The notes under the pieces: model-generated
What the model was told of the DNA's origin: nothing
The model's database searches: none
Seen by the model: only the letters and a program-made list of their open reading frames with translations
Shown: positions 26,501 through 33,909 of the stretch, one piece after another
Numbering within the stretch: the first letter of the stretch is position 1
How the letters are laid out: the number at the start of each line of letters is the position of its first letter
NCBI GenBank assembly: GCA_016714815.1
Contig: JADKBZ010000019.1
Span: 1-64,000, forward strand
Length of the DNA stretch: 64,000 nt
DNA from: Holophagales bacterium
GTDB taxonomy: Bacteria > Acidobacteriota > Thermoanaerobaculia > UBA5066
Direction: 5' to 3'
Program-made: the position numbers and the translations under genes

Positions 26501-26748
26501 GGCGCCGACTGGACCCACGGGGTGGGGCGGGCGTCGCGCGTCTCGTAGACCGCCGTTCCGACGACGAGCCTCACGAACGTCTGGTCCGGGTGCTCCCAGC
26601 CGATCGGCAGGACGCCGACGACCTCGCGGAAGAGATCCTCCAGGGGCGCTTCCGCGCGGCTGCAGATCGCGTGGACCCGATAGAGGCAGTGGAGCTCCTT
26701 GGCCCTCTCCTGCAGCTCCTCGAGCAGCGTTCGACCGGATCCGGGCAT
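23521..26748 (-). CDS. GAF-like sensor / PEP-synthase-type ATP-grasp / nucleotidyltransferase fusion
   Basis: A 1075-residue multidomain protein. Residues about 15-135 resemble the sensor domain found before histidine kinases (PIGWEHPDQTFVRL, EGPFLKEERRLL). About 330-710 is a PPDK_N / PEP-synthase ATP-grasp domain: GKVGGKSSGLFLA, RPIIVRSSSLLEDRAGASFS (about 442-461) and DLYLLQCRPQSF (700-711). A conserved block with FILMGPGRWGSRGDIKLG follows (785-802). Near the C-terminus a polymerase-beta-type nucleotidyltransferase has exact G971-S972-x10-D983-x-D985 spacing and a later LLDVHF aspartate. The PEP-synthase phosphohistidine and TIM-barrel domains are absent, so it is not a normal pyruvate kinase-like enzyme. 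Role unknown; an ATP-using regulator or nucleotide-transfer enzyme is possible. Operon with the WbuC-like gene. Confidence 0.8.
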   Translation of the reverse strand: MPGSGRTLLEELQERAKELHCLYRVHAICSRAEAPLEDLFREVVGVLPIGWEHPDQTFVRLVVGTAVYETRDARPTPWVQSAPIRVQGEEVGRLEVYYRTPFPPADEGPFLKEERRLLDTLAELLGQLLLQRQLASALRRAEQGGGPAQSDAGDWWVIVDFLRQIDRPGYVTIARRMLNFLCYSGVEEAQRLLPRFTGSWSGPAGPEEATDENRPMARRNLDALLKVAEEVFVIAAAHVAPGEIRTSIQRWIKDSRSGFLIEALENQGTSLTDIAQALTRFQHAALNDRDLSRSIQFDLRAALVRRFLTDQLQFVGVAKNYIEVSDFLELTRRIICPPASHGKVGGKSSGLFLAVQIVRKSEEHAETLKDIRIPKTWYVTSDGVVDFIAYNNLEDIVDRKYLEIDQVRREYPHIVQVFKNSQFSPEIVKGLSVALDDFEERPIIVRSSSLLEDRAGASFSGKYKSLFLANQGPKKDRLAALMDAIAEVYASIFGPDPIEYRAERGLLDVHEEMGIMIQEVVGSRVGNYFLPTFAGVAFSNNEFRWSPRIRRDDGLIRLVPGLGTRAVDRVGDDYPILLAPGQPGLRANVTADAVVRYAPRKVDVINLETHRFDTIEVETLLREAGGSLPGVENMISVYEDGGIHRPMMVDYQAQAKDLVVTFEGLITGTPFIPRMRALLRLLQEKLGSPVDLEFASDGKDLYLLQCRPQSFADDSQGSRIPAEIPPENVVFTANRFVSNGRVPDISHIVYVDPEGYAAIPDLATLREVGHAVGRLNKLLPRRQFILMGPGRWGSRGDIKLGVSVTYSEINNSAVLVEIARRRGNYVPDLSFGTHFFQDLVEAHIRYLPLFPDDPGVAFNESFLLDSPNVLATLAPEFAHLARTVKVIDVPATTGGHVLRVLMNADLDRAVAMLAPAHAHGERHAEGRRGPDGGVGPSVSDDPRRWRIHVAERIAAEADVERFGLKGMWLVGSSKDGTAGPGSDVDLVVHSDDDPAKREALSTWLDGWSLCLSELNYLRTGMRTKKLLDVHFLSDSDFSRGTSWAAKVKAVRDPARPLPLRGTKKGAPPSRKGRDA

Positions 26749-26864
26749 CGAATCCTCCAGGGGCGCCCGAGGCGCCGCCGGAGGTCATACACCGGATCGG
26801 GATTGCGTGCTCGGACCGGCTCCGGGGCCCACCCGGGAGAGCCGTTGCCGTTCCACCCGGAAAG

Positions 26865-26894
26865 CCGGGGGAGCCCCGCGAAGGGCTCCCCCGG
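26865..26894 (-). terminator. Terminator hairpin after the small glutamate dehydrogenase gene
   Basis: A 12-base perfect stem (CCGGGGGAGCCC / GGGCTCCCCCGG) with a six-base loop, 12 bases after the gdh stop on the minus strand and followed by CTTT. Confidence 0.75.
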
Positions 26895-26906
26895 AACGGG
26901 GAACGA

Positions 26907-28190
26907 TCAGGCCCAGCCGCGGTCCTTGCAGGCCTTGGCCACGCGGGAGACCGCGATGACGTAGGCCGCGTCGCGCATGTAGAGGTCGCGCTTCTTGGCG
27001 AGCTCGGCGACGGCGTGGAAGGCGGAGGTCATCTTCGTGTCGAGCTTCTGGAGGACCTCGTCCTTCTCCCAGAAGTAGTTCATGTTGCACTGCACCTGCT
27101 CGAAGTAGCTGCAGGTGACGCCGCCGGCGTTGGCGAGGAAGTCGGGGATGACGTAGATGCCGCGCTCCTGGATCACCTTGTCGGCCTCGGGCGTCGTCGG
27201 CCCGTTGGCTCCCTCGGCGATGACCTTGACGCTCGGCTTCATCTTCAGGACCGTCTCGCCCGTGATCTGGTTCTCGAGGGCGGCCGGGATGAGGATCTCG
27301 ACGTCCTGCTCGATCCACGCGTCGCCCGGGAGGACCTCGTAGCCGAGGCCGGCGGCCTTCGACTTGTCGATTCCGCCGAAGCGGTCGGTGATCCCGAGGA
27401 GCTCGTCGGCGTCGACGCCCGTGAGCTTGCGGAACGAGTAGGAGACCTGGTCGCCCTGGTCCCACGAGGAGACGCAGACGACCTTGCCGCCGAGCTGCTG
27501 GAAGAGCCGGATGGCGTACTGCGAGACGTTGCCGAAGCCCTGGACCGAAGCCTTCGTCGTCTCGAGGGCGATCCCCATCAGCTTGAGCGCCTCGCGGATG
27601 GTGTAGACGACGCCGTAGCCCGTCGCCTCGGTCCGGCCGAGGGAGCCGCCCGCGCCGACCGGCTTGCCCGTGATGAAGCCGGGGTACTTGCCGCCGTTGA
27701 TGACCTCGAACTCGTCGAGCATCCAGAGCATGTGCTGCGGGGTCGTCATGACGTCGGGCGCCGGGACGTCGTTGACCGGGCCGACGTTCTTGGCGACCTG
27801 GCGGATCCAGCCGCGGCAGATCCCTTCCTGCTCGCGGGCGCTCAGGTGGTGCGGGTCGCAGATGACGCCGCCCTTGCCGCCGCCGAGCGGGATGTCGACG
27901 ACCGCGCACTTCCACGTCATCCACATCGCGAGGGCGCGGACCGTGTCGGCCGTCTCGTGCGGGTGGAAGCGGATGCCGCCCTTGCAGGGGCCGCGCGCGT
28001 CGCTGTGCTGGATGCGGAAGCCGCGGAAGATCTTGACGCTTCCGTCGTCCATCCGGACCGGGATTGCGATGTGGTACTCCCGCAGCGGGAACCGCAGAAG
28101 CTCGCGGGTCGCCGTGTCGAGACCGAGGACGTCGGCGGCCTTGTCGAACTGGGCCTGGGCCATCTCGAAGGGGTTGAACGGACTCTTCAT
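26907..28190 (-). CDS. Glu/Leu/Phe/Val dehydrogenase, glutamate dehydrogenase type
   Basis: A 427-residue hexameric-type glutamate dehydrogenase that interconverts glutamate with 2-oxoglutarate and ammonia. The substrate lysines K70 (GPCKGGIRFHP), K94 (WKCAVVDIPLGG) and K106 (GGKGG) and the nucleotide loop QGFGNVSQYA are intact. The family start and a GAGGAG ribosome site support ATG 28190. It is monocistronic, ended by a strong hairpin. It differs completely from the large NAD enzyme at 13841-18127, so the cell probably separates catabolic and assimilatory roles or coenzymes, but which does what cannot be read here. Confidence 0.95.
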   Translation of the reverse strand: MKSPFNPFEMAQAQFDKAADVLGLDTATRELLRFPLREYHIAIPVRMDDGSVKIFRGFRIQHSDARGPCKGGIRFHPHETADTVRALAMWMTWKCAVVDIPLGGGKGGVICDPHHLSAREQEGICRGWIRQVAKNVGPVNDVPAPDVMTTPQHMLWMLDEFEVINGGKYPGFITGKPVGAGGSLGRTEATGYGVVYTIREALKLMGIALETTKASVQGFGNVSQYAIRLFQQLGGKVVCVSSWDQGDQVSYSFRKLTGVDADELLGITDRFGGIDKSKAAGLGYEVLPGDAWIEQDVEILIPAALENQITGETVLKMKPSVKVIAEGANGPTTPEADKVIQERGIYVIPDFLANAGGVTCSYFEQVQCNMNYFWEKDEVLQKLDTKMTSAFHAVAELAKKRDLYMRDAAYVIAVSRVAKACKDRGWA

Positions 28191-28503
28191 GGAATGACGA
28201 ATCTCCTCTCGTGGGTGCTTTGCGAATCGTGAATTCGAGGGCTCGCGGGGTACACGGATGAGCCCGGGATACGCCTCCGCTCCGCGCCAGAAAACCGGGG
28301 AAGCGGAGCCGCGAACCGGCGGGTCATCAACGGGTGATTTTAGCACCGGCGAGGGGCTTCTGCCTCTCTGGAAAATCTCTGCGCGACGCGAAACGGCCCG
28401 CTGGACCCGCCGCCCGACCCGCCAATTTTCGCGGCCGCCACCCCGCCACCTCCCGCCGGGGACCGCACCGGCGCGGCCCGGCGCCCCTTATCCTCGTCTC
28501 CCC
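28191..28503. other. Divergent intergenic region between gdh and hrpB
   Basis: A 313-base gap. It contains the ribosome site of gdh on the minus strand, short inverted repeats around GAATTC (28232-28237) and a -10 box for hrpB at its right end. No convincing gene or RNA is visible. Confidence 0.5.
28489..28494 (+). promoter_or_regulatory. -10 box (TATCCT) for hrpB, leaderless type
   Basis: TATCCT ends nine bases before GTG 28504. It is part of a 17-base string, CCTTATCCTCGTCTCCC, found again upstream of the M1 peptidase gene at 47938. Confidence 0.4.
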
Positions 28504-31062
28504 GTGTCCGAGCCGCTGCCGATCGATCCCTATCTCCCCGGAGTCGTGGCCACGCTGAAGAGCCGGGGAACGCTCGTCCTCGTGGCCCCTCCCGGCGCGG
28601 GCAAGACGACGAGGGTGCCGCCGGCCCTCCTTTCGGCGGGCGTCCTCGGACCCGGCGCGCTCTGGGTCCTGCAGCCGCGCAGGGTCGCCGCGCGCGCGGC
28701 GGCACGCCGGATCGCGTCGGAGCTCGAAGAGCCCCTGGGCGAGTGCGCCGGCTACCAGATCCGCGACGAATCCGTCCGCTCGCCCCGGACGCGCATCCTC
28801 GTCGTGACCGAGGGGATCCTGACGCGGCGCCTCCTCGACGACCCTTCCCTCCCCGGCGTCGCCGGCGTGATGCTCGACGAATTCCACGAGCGGAGCCGCC
28901 ACGCGGACCTCGCCCTCGCGATGCTGAGGGAGGTCCGGGCGACGCTTCGCCCGGACCTCCTCCTCGTCGTCGCGTCGGCCACGCTCGATCCGGCTCCTGT
29001 CGCCGCGTTCCTGGCGGACGAGGCCGGCCCGGCCCCCGTCGTGACGGTTCCGGGGCGCCCCTTCCCCGTGGAAGTCCGGCATTCGGACCAGGTCGACCCG
29101 AGACCGCTCGAGGCCCGGGTCGCGGCGGCCGTCCGGACAGCGCTCCACGAAGGCCCGCGGGGCGACGTCCTCGTCTTCCTGCCGGGGGCCTTCGAGATCC
29201 GCCGGGCGCGGGAAGCGGTGGAGTCGCTTGGCGGTCCCGTCGACGTCCGCGTCCTCCACGGCGACCTTCCCGGCGCCGCCCAGGACGCCGCTCTCGCGCC
29301 CGCCTCTCCCGGACGCCGCCGCGTGATTCTCGCGACGAACGTCGCGGAAACGTCGCTCACGATCGAGGGCGTCTCCACGGTCGTCGACTCGGGCCTCGCG
29401 CGCACCCTCCGCTTCGACCCGCGATCGGGCCTCGACCGGCTGGTCCTCGGCCGCATCCCGCGCGCGAGCGCCGACCAGCGCGCCGGCCGCGCGGGCCGCC
29501 TCGGCCCGGGACTGGCCCTTCGCCTCTTCACCCGGCACGAGGAGCAGGGCCTCCGCCCCTTCGAGGAGCCGGAGCTCTTCCGGACCGATCTCGCTTCTCC
29601 CCTCCTCGACGTCCTCCTCTGGACGTCGCGCGACCCGGCGCTCTTCGAGTGGTTCGAGCGGCCGCCCGCGGCCTCGATGGCGCTCGCTCTCCGGCTGCTG
29701 CGGCGGCTCGGCGCCGTCGCGGAGGATTCCTTCCGCCCCACGCCCCGCGGCGCGAGGATGGCCGCGCTGCCGGTCCACCCGCGCCTTTCGGCGCTCGTTC
29801 TCGCGGGCGCCGAGAGAGGGCACCTGCGCGCGGCGGCCACGCTGGCGGCGCTCGTCGAGGAACGCGACGTCCTCGCCGCCAGCCGCGCGTTCGGCGGCCC
29901 CGCCCCGGACGTCGATCACTCCTCCGACCTCCTGCTGCGCCTCGAGCTCCTCGAGGAGGCGGAGCGGTCCGGGCTCTCGCGCCCGCGGCTCTCGTCCCTC
30001 GGCCTCGACCCGGGCGCCGCCCTCGCGGTGCTCCGTCTTCGCGACCTGATCCTGCGGCGGTTCCCGCCGGAGCCGCACCCTCCGAGCGATACCGAGACCG
30101 ACCTCCTCCGCCTCGTCCTCGCCGCCTACCCCGACCGGATCGCACGGCGACGGCGCCCCGCCGGGCCGGAGGCGATCCTCGCGGGGGGAACGCCTCTCGT
30201 CTTCGACGTCCGCTCCTCGGTGCGCACGGCCGGGCTCGTCGCCGTGATCGAGACGTCGGCCGCCCCCTCCGGCCCCGACCGGATCCGCCTCGCGAGCGCC
30301 GTGGAACGCGAGTGGCTCGACGCGCTCCCGGGCGAGCGGGTCCGGACGGAGACCGTCCGGTCGTGGGACGCCGCCTCCGGGCGCGTCGTCGCCCGGCAGC
30401 GCGTCGTCTACGACGACCTCGTCCTGGAGGAGAAGGAGATCTCCGCCCCGCTCGACGAGGAGACGGCCGGCCTCCTCCTCGAGGCGGCCCGCGCCAACCT
30501 CCGCAACGCCCTCGAGCCCGGCGCCGGTGTCGACAGTCTCCGGGCGCGCGTCGCCTTCCTCCGGAGCGCGATGCCCGAGCTCGACCTGCCGCCCCTCGAC
30601 GACGAGGCGCTCCTCGGTCTCCTCCCCTCGCTCGTCTCCGGCCGGCGCCGCCTCTCGGAGCTGCGGGAGACGCCGCTCGAACCACTCCTGAAAGCCCGCC
30701 TCGGCTCCCGCGCCCTGCGCCTCCTCGACGCGCACGCGCCCGAAGCGCTCCCCGTCCCCTCCGGCCGGGACCTTCCCCTCCGGTACGACGCCGGCGCCCC
30801 TCCGGTCCTCGCGGTAAAGCTACAGGAGCTCTTCGGCCTCGCCGCGACGCCCCGGGTCGCAGGCGGGAGAGTCCCCGTCCTCCTCCATCTGCTTTCCCCG
30901 GCGGGCCGACCCGTCCAGGTCACATCCGACCTCTCGAGCTTCTGGTCGACGACCTATCCCGCCGTGAGGCGGGAGATGCGCGGCCGGTATCCGAAACACC
31001 CCTGGCCGGAGGATCCCTGGAGCGCCCCGCCGCGGCGCGGAACGACCCGTTCGGGCCGCTGA
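28504..31062 (+). CDS. hrpB: ATP-dependent helicase HrpB
   Basis: A DExH-box RNA helicase-like protein of 852 residues. Walker A is VAPPGAGKTTRVP (27-39), motif II is LDEFHERSRHADLAL with D125-E126-F127-H128, motif III is SATLD, and motif VI appears as DQRAGRAGRLGPG. The C-terminal HrpB-specific region (SFWSTTYPAVRREMRGRYPK and HPWPEDP) makes the identity clear against other DEAH helicases. The natural role of HrpB in most bacteria is poorly known. GTG 28504 gives the normal family length; upstream in-frame sequence to 28258 is low-complexity and unlike protein. The gene is followed 29 bases later by the DUF3365 gene. Confidence 0.93.
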   Translation: MSEPLPIDPYLPGVVATLKSRGTLVLVAPPGAGKTTRVPPALLSAGVLGPGALWVLQPRRVAARAAARRIASELEEPLGECAGYQIRDESVRSPRTRILVVTEGILTRRLLDDPSLPGVAGVMLDEFHERSRHADLALAMLREVRATLRPDLLLVVASATLDPAPVAAFLADEAGPAPVVTVPGRPFPVEVRHSDQVDPRPLEARVAAAVRTALHEGPRGDVLVFLPGAFEIRRAREAVESLGGPVDVRVLHGDLPGAAQDAALAPASPGRRRVILATNVAETSLTIEGVSTVVDSGLARTLRFDPRSGLDRLVLGRIPRASADQRAGRAGRLGPGLALRLFTRHEEQGLRPFEEPELFRTDLASPLLDVLLWTSRDPALFEWFERPPAASMALALRLLRRLGAVAEDSFRPTPRGARMAALPVHPRLSALVLAGAERGHLRAAATLAALVEERDVLAASRAFGGPAPDVDHSSDLLLRLELLEEAERSGLSRPRLSSLGLDPGAALAVLRLRDLILRRFPPEPHPPSDTETDLLRLVLAAYPDRIARRRRPAGPEAILAGGTPLVFDVRSSVRTAGLVAVIETSAAPSGPDRIRLASAVEREWLDALPGERVRTETVRSWDAASGRVVARQRVVYDDLVLEEKEISAPLDEETAGLLLEAARANLRNALEPGAGVDSLRARVAFLRSAMPELDLPPLDDEALLGLLPSLVSGRRRLSELRETPLEPLLKARLGSRALRLLDAHAPEALPVPSGRDLPLRYDAGAPPVLAVKLQELFGLAATPRVAGGRVPVLLHLLSPAGRPVQVTSDLSSFWSTTYPAVRREMRGRYPKHPWPEDPWSAPPRRGTTRSGR

Positions 31063-31091
31063 CGCGCTACCCTTCCGCGGTGGAGGAACGG

Positions 31092-31658
31092 ATGAAGACC
31101 CTTCGCCTCGCCCTCGCCGCCCTCGTCGCGCTCCCCCTCGTCGCAGCCGAGCCCCCGTCGCCGGAGGCGCTGGCGTCGCAGGCCCGCTCCCTCGCGGGCA
31201 ACCTGATGCTCTCGCTGCAGGGCGAGCTCTTCGCCGCGATGAAGGACGGGGGCCCCGCGAAGGCCGTCGACGTCTGCCGCGTGAGGGCTCCCGGGATCGC
31301 GGCCGCGACGGCGACGGGAACGCCGTGGAAGATCGGCCGGACGGCGCTGAAAGTGCGCAATCCGCAGAACGCGCCCGACGCCTGGGAGGCGGCAAAGCTC
31401 GAGGAGTTCCGCAAACGCCTCGCGTCCGGCGAGGAGCTGAAGGCCATCGAGGTCTTCGAGGTCGTCCAGACGGGCGACCGCCCGATCTTTCGCTACATGA
31501 AGGCCATCGGCACGGCCTCCCCCTGCCTGAACTGTCACGGGGCCTCGCTCGCTCCCGAGATCGCCGCGAAGGTGAAGGAGCTCTACCCCGAAGACCAGGC
31601 GGTCGGTTTCGCCGCGGGCCAGCTCCGGGGCGCCTTCACCCTCTCGCGGCCGCTCTGA
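31092..31658 (+). CDS. Exported DUF3365 / Tll0287-like haem-binding protein
   Basis: A 188-residue protein with a signal peptide (1 to about 19, ending LVAAE) and one Tll0287-like domain. A single c-type haem site C145-L-N-C148-H149 is present, so it should be periplasmic and bind one covalently attached haem. The conserved DVCRVRAPGIAA and RNPQNAPDAWE segments are typical of the family, which acts as a sensor input or redox protein. GGAGG lies five bases before the ATG. A TACCCT box at about 31069 may be its -10. It follows hrpB closely but there is no functional link. Confidence 0.85.
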   Translation: MKTLRLALAALVALPLVAAEPPSPEALASQARSLAGNLMLSLQGELFAAMKDGGPAKAVDVCRVRAPGIAAATATGTPWKIGRTALKVRNPQNAPDAWEAAKLEEFRKRLASGEELKAIEVFEVVQTGDRPIFRYMKAIGTASPCLNCHGASLAPEIAAKVKELYPEDQAVGFAAGQLRGAFTLSRPL

Positions 31659-31666
31659 CAGGGATT

Positions 31667-31762
31667 GGGGTCTGGTCTACGCTCTACACTCTGCGCGCCG
31701 TGCGGACGGACCCGTTTCCGTCCGCACGGCGTGCCTGTAATAGAAAATCAAGACCTGACCCC
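31667..31762. mobile_element. REPIN/MITE-like palindromic element
   Basis: A 96-base palindromic unit between two genes. The outer ends are inverted repeats GGGGTCTGGTC (31667-31677) and GACCTGACCCC (31752-31762), differing at one position. Inside, CGCCGTGCGGACGGA (31696-31710) and its exact complement (31717-31731) form a 15-base perfect stem with a six-base loop, extendable to 18 with one G-T pair. The GGGGTCAGGTCTTG end is a form seen at the ends of REP elements linked to Y1 (RAYT) transposases. No transposase is in the window. Confidence 0.6.
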
Positions 31763-31770
31763 GACCCTGG

Positions 31771-32547
31771 CTACTCTCCGGTGAACTTCGCGGGGCGTTT
31801 TTCGAGGAAGGCGGCGACACCTTCCTTCATGTCGTTCGTCGCGACGCAGAGGCCGAAGAGGGCCGCTTCGTGCAGCTCGGCCTCGTCGAACGGCAGCTCG
31901 AGGCCGTGGTTCACGGCCTCGAGGGCGTAGCGGACGGCGAGGGGCGCTTTCCCGAGGATCTTCGACGCGAGCGCGCGGCACGTCGGCAGGAGCTCCGCCG
32001 GCTCGACGACGCGGTTGACGAGCCCGATCCGGAGAGCCTCTTCGGCCGGGATCGGGTCGCCCGTCAGGATCAGCTCGAGGGCCCGCCCCTTGCCGACGAG
32101 CCGCGGAAGCCGCTGCGTCCCGGCATACCCGGGGATGAGGCCGAGCGCGACCTCGGGCTGGCCGAACCGGGCCGTCCTCGACGCCACCCGCATCGAGCAG
32201 GCCATCGCGAGCTCGCAGCCGCCGCCGAGGGCGAATCCGTTCACTGCCGCGATGGAGGGCTTTCCCATCGTCTCGAGAAGGTCGAAGACGGCCTGCCCCT
32301 TCCTCGCGAAGTCGCGGGCGGCAACCGGTGTGAGGGCCGGAAACCCGGAGATGTCGGCCCCGGCGACGAACGCCTTTTCCCCCGTACCGGTGAGGATCAG
32401 CGCCCCCACCTCGGGATTCGCCTTCGCTTCGTGGAAGACCCGCCTCAGCTCCTCGACGACCTCGGCGTTCAGGGCGTTGAGCTTCTCGGGGCGCTGGAGC
32501 GTGACCGTCAGGATCCGGTCGGAGAGCTCGGTCAGGACGAAAGACAC
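31771..32547 (-). CDS. Enoyl-CoA hydratase / crotonase family protein
   Basis: Hydrates trans-2-enoyl-CoA in beta-oxidation, in the cytoplasm. The 258-residue length and features are normal: the oxyanion hole AFVAGADISGF and NGFALGGGCELAMAC, both catalytic glutamates (GGCELAM and GQPEVALGLIPGYAG), and the C-terminal ATNDMKEGVAAFLEKRPAKF. GTG 32547 is used as start, giving the usual LTELSDRILTVTLQRP beginning. It may work with the acyl-CoA dehydrogenase at 18268 and the dienoyl-CoA reductase at 57031, although these are far away. A REPIN-like element lies nine bases after its stop. Confidence 0.93.
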   Translation of the reverse strand: MSFVLTELSDRILTVTLQRPEKLNALNAEVVEELRRVFHEAKANPEVGALILTGTGEKAFVAGADISGFPALTPVAARDFARKGQAVFDLLETMGKPSIAAVNGFALGGGCELAMACSMRVASRTARFGQPEVALGLIPGYAGTQRLPRLVGKGRALELILTGDPIPAEEALRIGLVNRVVEPAELLPTCRALASKILGKAPLAVRYALEAVNHGLELPFDEAELHEAALFGLCVATNDMKEGVAAFLEKRPAKFTGE

Positions 32548-32561
32548 GAAGACCCCTTTTC

Positions 32562-33062
32562 CTACTTGAAGGGGTTGTCGTCGGCGCTCGGCCCGTAGAT
32601 GGCCGGCACCGGGACGTCGAGCAGGCGCATGTAGACGGTCAGCTGGCCCCGGTGGTGGTAGGTGTGATTGAGGAGGATCGACCTCACGAGGGCGATCCTG
32701 GGCATCGAGAAGACGGCCTGCCCCTTGTTCGAGAGCGTCCACTCCCCCATCGCCTTCGCGTCGTCGAGCTGCGCCATCGCTCCCTTCGCCGTCTTCACCG
32801 CCGCGTCGAAGGCGGCGAGGATCGTCTCCGGCGTGTCGAGGGGCGGCCGGTCCATCCCGGCGGCGAGGTCGAAGCCGTCGAGGAGGAGCGTCCCGCCGAT
32901 CCAGGCGGGAATCGTCGCGACGTGCCCGGCGAGCTGGCCGAGCGTCATCGACTTCTCGTGGGGCTTCCAGGTCAGCTTGTCGGCGGGGAGGCGCTCGAGG
33001 CACTTCCTCGTCGAGGAGCACTCGCGGTCGAGCTCGAGAAGCAGGGTGTCGATCATTCGCAT
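32562..33062 (-). CDS. DinB-family protein
   Basis: A 166-residue four-helix-bundle protein of the DinB / DUF664 group, which bind a metal through three histidines and often act as thiol transferases. Candidate ligands are in QLAGHVATIPAW and NHTYHHRGQLTVYMRLL, the most conserved family block. ATG 33062 has GGAG upstream; a TAGACT -10 box lies about 50 bases upstream. The name refers to induction of one member by DNA damage in Bacillus and does not imply a DNA polymerase. The substrate is unknown. It is followed 14 bases later by the enoyl-CoA hydratase gene. Confidence 0.88.
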   Translation of the reverse strand: MRMIDTLLLELDRECSSTRKCLERLPADKLTWKPHEKSMTLGQLAGHVATIPAWIGGTLLLDGFDLAAGMDRPPLDTPETILAAFDAAVKTAKGAMAQLDDAKAMGEWTLSNKGQAVFSMPRIALVRSILLNHTYHHRGQLTVYMRLLDVPVPAIYGPSADDNPFK

Positions 33063-33194
33063 GGTCCGTCTCCTGAATCCGTCGGTTTCGGCTGAAGTGA
33101 TGGGAAGAATCGAGTCTAGCAGCGGGTCCGGGCGCGCCCCGCCCTCCGCGGGACCGTGCCGCCGCCTTCCCACCGGAGTCGACCGGGAGCCGTT

Positions 33195-33863
33195 CTACTT
33201 CGGCGGCTGGGGGAGCGCCGCCGCCGCCGCCAGCTCCACCAGCTCGTCGGAGGTCGCCGAAATCCGCTGGCGCCAGGGTCCGAGGAGCATCAGGTTCGCC
33301 CGCACCGCCTCGGGCTCCTTCTCCCCCGCCTCGCGCCGGACGCGCACCGCCTCGGCCTCGAAGCTCGCGATCTGTCCGTCGAGGAGCTGCCGCGACGCGT
33401 CGTCGGGAGCGGCCAGCCGCCGGGTCCGAAGGGATGCGAGGGTCTTCTCGAGAAGGGCGAGGACGTCCGCGTTCAGCTTCGCCGTGATCGACGCCGCCTC
33501 CGCCTCGAGAATCCGCTCGCGCACCCAGAGGTACTCCTCGGGCGGTACGGCGAGCTGCCGGGCGGCGCGCATCTCGGCGGCCCGCGCCAGGGTCGCCCTG
33601 GAGATCCCTTCCTCGCCCTCCAGCGGCGCCCGCGCCCCGGGAGAAGAGTAGGAGCGGATCGTCGCGTCCCGGACTTTCAGGAAGGCTTCGACCTGGGCGA
33701 CGGTCAGGATGGAATCGGCCGGCGGCCGGTAGGCCTCTCTCTCCGTCAGGGGCGGGCGCCTCGCCTCCCGGTCCGGGCTCTGGGCCGGGGAGGCCTCCCG
33801 GCAGGCGCCGCCGCCGAGGACGAGCGCCACGACGAGGGGAAAGGAGGCGAACGAAGCCCGCAC
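33195..33863 (-). CDS. Putative lipoprotein of unknown function
   Basis: A 222-residue protein starting at GTG 33863, eight bases after a TATATT -10 box. Residues 1-21 form a lipoprotein signal peptide with lipobox LGGGAC, so the protein should be membrane anchored in the periplasm. The rest is largely charged alpha-helix (ATLARAAEMRAARQLAVPPE, ITAKLNADVLALLEKTLASL), possibly coiled coil. I do not recognise a family. It diverges from the Ser/Thr kinase gene with only 46 bases between starts, so their promoters touch, which hints at shared regulation. Confidence 0.7.
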   Translation of the reverse strand: MRASFASFPLVVALVLGGGACREASPAQSPDREARRPPLTEREAYRPPADSILTVAQVEAFLKVRDATIRSYSSPGARAPLEGEEGISRATLARAAEMRAARQLAVPPEEYLWVRERILEAEAASITAKLNADVLALLEKTLASLRTRRLAAPDDASRQLLDGQIASFEAEAVRVRREAGEKEPEAVRANLMLLGPWRQRISATSDELVELAAAAALPQPPK

Positions 33864-33871
33864 GGGAGAGG

Positions 33872-33877
33872 AATATA
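33872..33877 (-). promoter_or_regulatory. -10 box (TATATT) for the lipoprotein gene
   Basis: TATATT on the minus strand ends eight bases before GTG 33863; no Shine-Dalgarno is present, so the transcript is likely leaderless. It lies in the 46-base divergent gap before the kinase gene. Confidence 0.45.
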
Positions 33878-33909
33878 CGCGACCTTGGTGATACCCTCGC
33901 ACGAAGGGC

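Noticed and set aside
31667..31762. An insertion sequence
   Set aside because: Too short for a transposase gene and no target duplication could be recognised; treated as a non-autonomous palindromic element.
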